Shown piece after piece: positions 61,265 to 64,000 of a stretch of DNA of 64,000 bases. A program made the translations under genes and the position numbers. The notes under the pieces were generated by a model, which saw only the letters and a program-made list of their open reading frames with translations, did no database searches and was not told the origin of the DNA. Source of the DNA: Symbiodinium natans (Eukaryota; Sar; Dinophyceae; Suessiales; Symbiodiniaceae); assembly GCA_905221605.1 (NCBI GenBank), contig CAJNDS010001269.1, positions 1 through 64,000 on the forward strand, given 5' to 3'. Position 1 is the first letter of the stretch. Each line of letters opens with the position of its first letter.

Positions 61265-61480
61265 TTTGGGGTTTAGGGTTTAGGGTCTAGGGCTTAGGGT
61301 TGAAGGGTTAAGGGTTAAGGGATAATTAAGGGTTAAGGGTTAAGTTAAGGGTTTAGGGTTTAGGGTTTAGGGTTTAGGGTTTAGGGTTTAGGGTTTAGGG
61401 TTTAGGGTTTAGGGTTTAGGGTTTAGGGTTTAGGGTTTAGGGTTTAGGCTTTAGGGTTCAGGGTTTAGGGTCTCAGGGGA
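61265..61480 (+). repeat. TTTAGGG array with TTAAGGG block
   Basis: Decayed start, a block of GGGTTAA units, then about 15 perfect TTTAGGG units: the longest clean TTTAGGG run. A CCCTAAA array (61,118-61,182) faces it across the 61.2 kb exon. Confidence 0.96.
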
Positions 61481-61659
61481 AGCTGGGTTTCAGTCTTGCA
61501 GGGTTTCGGGATGGGGCCTTGGGGTTTTGGGGTACTCATAAAGCCAACGACTAAAGCATCAGTCATGACAACAATGAAGACCAGGACACCAAGTTCAAGA
61601 GCCCCTAGAGCCTGTAGATATGTGGGGTTAAGGGTTAAGGGTTTAGGGTTTAGGGAAGA

Positions 61660-62045
61660 AGTACAGCGCTAATTTAGAAATATATTCATTCTCGAAACAA
61701 AAATGACGCTGACACTGGCACTAATTTACAACAAAACAGTAGCACTATGCATGGTACTCACAGGGGAACAGGAACTGCAATAACACAATAGCACTATGAT
61801 TGATACTCATAGGGGGGACACAATAACGACAAGTGACAACTACAGAGATAAAACAGACCAACACTCAAAGCAGTACCAATAATACATAGGTACTAAATGA
61901 TACTCATAAAGGAACAAGACACAATCGCACTAGAATTGATACTCATAGGGGGACACAATAACGACAAGAGACAACTATACAAAGATGAACCACAGCGAGA
62001 ATAATGACCAACAATCACAACAGCACCAACAATACATGGGTAGCT
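61660..62045 (+). repeat. Long-unit tandem repeat, about 130-190 bp units
   Basis: The phrases gatactcatagggggacaca, caataacgacaag.gacaac, caataatacat.ggta and a-tagcactatg recur two to three times in the same order. AT-rich, unlike its surroundings. No coding frame. Confidence 0.75.
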
Positions 62046-62137
62046 CTCTGCATCAGGGCCGATGTTGCGGTCCTGTATATGTAGTAGGGCACCCTTCCAA
62101 GCAAGAACCCAAAACGGGACCCTAATTTAGAGAACCC

Positions 62138-62340
62138 TAAAACCCTAAAACCCCAAAACCCCAACACCCTAAAACCCTAAAACCCTGAAACCCTAAAACC
62201 CTAAAACCCTAAAACCCTAAAAACCCTAAAGCCCTAAAACCCTAAAACCCTAGAACCCTAAAACCCCAAAACCCCTAAAACCCAAAAACCCAAGAACCCT
62301 AAAACCCTAAAACCCTAAACCCCTAAACCCTTTCACGCTA
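62138..62340 (-). repeat. CCCTAAAA (8-bp) array
   Basis: About 23 units, mostly CCCTAAAA with CCCCAAAA variants, ending close to the 62.36 kb exon. Confidence 0.96.
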
Positions 62341-62359
62341 AACCCGAATAAGAAGAAGC

Positions 62360-62403
62360 GGGACACCGGATCGCGACTGCTGCTCCTCGAAAGGCCGGTC
62401 GAC
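62360..62403 (-). CDS. Unidentified exon
   Basis: VDRPFEEQQSRSGV plus two bases; acceptor GCACAG/G. A GC donor gives the phase needed to join 61,210-61,243; a GT donor seven bases earlier is also possible. Confidence 0.6.
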
Positions 62404-62584
62404 CTGTGCAAAATTGCAGCTATGGTTTGCAGGAAGGTTTGGGCTTTAGGACTTAGGCTGTAGTAGGGTTTAGGGGCAAGGGCTTTTCGGAGTTTATGGG
62501 TCTTATAGGGTTTGCAGGGTTTATGGGGTTCAGAGTTGGGGCTTTCTAGGGTTAGTTCGACCTTCGGGTCACTTCCGCTAAGCT

Positions 62585-62672
62585 ATACTCCCCTTAGAAC
62601 CTTAATAAAATAATAATGTTTTAAATATCCTCTTGGGTTTTATAAAAAAAAATTCCCAAGGGGGATATAGGG
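62585..62672. mobile_element. MITE-like element, family F copy
   Basis: atactccccttagaacctta ... atcctcttgggttttataaa ... ttcccaagggggatataggg. Shorter copy of 5,503-5,640; it ends about 20 bp from an exon donor. Confidence 0.8.
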
Positions 62673-62690
62673 TACAGGAGACAAGGTTGC

Positions 62691-62743
62691 TTGGCAGCTG
62701 TGCAGCTGTGCCTCCATCTCGGCCACAAGCACATCGCCTTGTC
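62691..62743 (-). CDS. Unidentified exon
   Basis: QGDVLVAEMEAQLHSCQ after a split codon; acceptor ACGCAG/G, GC donor (gcaacc). Joins in phase to the exon at 62,360-62,403. Confidence 0.6.
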
Positions 62744-62779
62744 CTGCGTCCGGCATGGGTCTTGAACAGCACCAAGTCT

Positions 62780-62848
62780 AGGGTTTAGGGTTTAGGGTTT
62801 AGGGTTTAGGGTTTAGGGTTTAGGGTTTAGGGTTTAGGGTTTAGGGTC
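62780..62848 (+). repeat. TTTAGGG array
   Basis: About nine perfect units just upstream (transcript sense) of the exon at 62,743. Confidence 0.95.
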
Positions 62849-63082
62849 AACCATATGCGACACTGCTGCTCGAACGGATATGCGGCTGGGCGTTGTAGTA
62901 TTTGGAAAGTTTAAGGCTCAAGGTTTGGGCGGCTAGATTAGCCGGTGCGACTCCGTCAGGCAGCGTCTAAGATTCCGTTAACGAGGAATAGACTGTACCT
63001 TCAACTACATTAGGGGGTGTCCTACAAAAGGGATACCCTTCTTGTACGTTCCGAAAAACAAGGATTCTAGCGGAGCGTTTCA

Positions 63083-63130
63083 ATATATATATATATATAT
63101 GTGTATATATGTATATATATATATATACCC
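63083..63130 (+). repeat. (TA)n microsatellite
   Basis: ATATAT tract with GTGTATATATG interruption. Confidence 0.95.
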
Positions 63131-63295
63131 GGTTACATTATGACTTATTGGGTACTTTGGGCTCTAGTATGAGATAGTCCTCGGGGCTGTAGAGCTTTCC
63201 AAATTATGCATGGCGTCGTGTTTAGGGTTTACAGCAAATTCGTGCTCTGATCCCAAGCCCTCCAAGGCCCAAAACCCCTGAACTTCAGAGTATCC

Positions 63296-63366
63296 ACCCC
63301 CCCCGCCACCCCCCCGCCCCCGCCACACCCCCCCCCCCCCCCCCCAAAAAAAAAAAAAAAAAAAAA
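63296..63366 (+). repeat. C-rich tract and C/A junction
   Basis: C-rich stretch ending in C17 followed by A20, within 30 bp of the 63.4 kb exon donor; on the transcript this is T20 then G17. Confidence 0.95.
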
Positions 63367-63391
63367 CTAAAAACAAAAAACCAACACCAAC

Positions 63392-63491
63392 CTGAATCGC
63401 CGAGGCGCCAAGATCCACCAGCCGCGCATGGAGGTTGGCAGTCTGCAAGGTATCGATAAACGGGTACCAGAGGCCCACGGCGAAGCCTGGC
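63392..63491 (-). CDS. Good unidentified exon, 33 codons
   Basis: Reads PGFAVGLWYPFIDTLQTANL then HARLVDLGASAIQ, strong GC3 codon use, acceptor CGCGCAG/G and GT donor (gttggt) followed by a T/G tract. The best exon of the right-hand region. Protein not recognised. Confidence 0.7.
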
Positions 63492-63934
63492 CTGCGCGCC
63501 CCAGTCAGGGTGGAGAGTTGAGGGTAGGGTTTAGGTTTTGCGGTTTTAGGGTGTAGTTTTTAGGCGTTTTAGGGTCTAGGGTTTAGGGATTAGGGTTTGG
63601 GGTCCAGAGCCCTAAATGCCCCTAACCCCACAGTCGAAACCCCGGACCCTAAACCTCCAGGGTCTTAGGCTTGCGGGTGTAGCCTTCGTCAGCTACGAAG
63701 GGAGGAGTGTGAAGAAGTGCCTAGACCCAAAGCCCTAAAATCCTAAACGCTAAGCCTTAAACCCACCTTCAGACCGCTCCTCCGCCTCAACAGAGGTCAT
63801 AGGGGGCGGCGGGCTTCGAGGTTAGAAATTTGGAGAGCCCAATGCCCTTGACAAGGGAGTGCACCTGAATTTATGTGGTTTGGGGTTCGGGTTGGGGCTT
63901 TAGATTTGAAGGCGCATTCCTGGATTCAAGGGTC

Positions 63935-63969
63935 TTGGGCGTCTCGGATGAAGTCGGTACGTGTCATTC
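63935..63969 (-). CDS. Unidentified small exon
   Basis: Split codon, then MTRTDFIRDAQ, acceptor CCCTAG/G, GA donor (gaccct). Upstream of the 63.4 kb exon on the same strand; the phases do not join directly, so a further exon would lie between. Confidence 0.45.
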
Positions 63970-64000
63970 CTAGGGAAGGACAAAATCAGGGGTTGCGGGT

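Noticed and set aside
1-64000. CRISPR arrays, bacterial operons, rRNA or tRNA genes
   Set aside because: Tandem units are 7-9 bp without spacers of CRISPR type; no Shine-Dalgarno/ORF organisation and no recognisable rRNA or tRNA sequence.

Overview
The window looks like nuclear DNA of a core dinoflagellate. It has no long open reading frames. Instead, dozens of short GC-rich coding segments (about 24-100 bp) sit in a sea of telomere-like CCCTAAA/TTTAGGG arrays, low-complexity tracts and short inverted-repeat elements. Where exons can be joined using a known protein family, every 3' splice site is AG followed by G, and the 5' splice sites are mostly GC, some GT, and one or two GA. That is the known dinoflagellate splice pattern. 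I cannot name the genus.

Main gene (minus strand, about 34,983 down to 4,869): a calcium-dependent protein kinase (CDPK). I could assemble 24 mini-exons in phase. In order they give the glycine loop, catalytic lysine, helix-C glutamate, HRD, DFG, APE and subdomain IX motifs, the CaMK/CDPK junction helix, and four EF-hand loops. About 1.3 kb of coding sequence is spread over about 30 kb. The catalytic residues are all present, so an active calcium-regulated Ser/Thr kinase is expected. One or two small exons (EF1-EF2 and EF3-EF4 linkers) and the true termini are unresolved.

Inside the 7.7 kb intron between the helix-C exon (31,024-31,080) and the VLKQLDHPN exon (23,255-23,296) lies a second chain of four same-strand exons (28,058 down to 23,738). 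They join to each other in phase but have no obvious place in the kinase fold. A further in-phase extra exon (15,710-15,778) lies between two exons that already join correctly. These look like alternative or cassette exons, or a nested gene.

Second recognisable gene (minus strand, 46,064 to about 44,297): a ubiquitin-like fold split over three exons. The segment holding the third exon's acceptor and first codons is repeated four times in the preceding intron, mixed with TTTAGGG repeats. A 137-codon open frame runs on the opposite strand inside this gene's intron.

47-64 kb: a scatter of about a dozen good minus-strand exon-like segments (best at 63,392-63,491) whose protein I do not recognise, plus a few plus-strand candidates near 38.6 and 58.5-59.0 kb.

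Repeats: telomere-like arrays occur in both orientations throughout, including variants with altered 7, 8 or 9 bp units homogenised locally. At least seven families of short (about 80-140 bp) dispersed inverted-repeat elements (MITE-like) occur in two or more copies. Poly-T/poly-G (or poly-C/poly-A) junction tracts recur, always with the same polarity as TTTAGGG. No rRNA, tRNA, CRISPR or bacterial-type element was seen.
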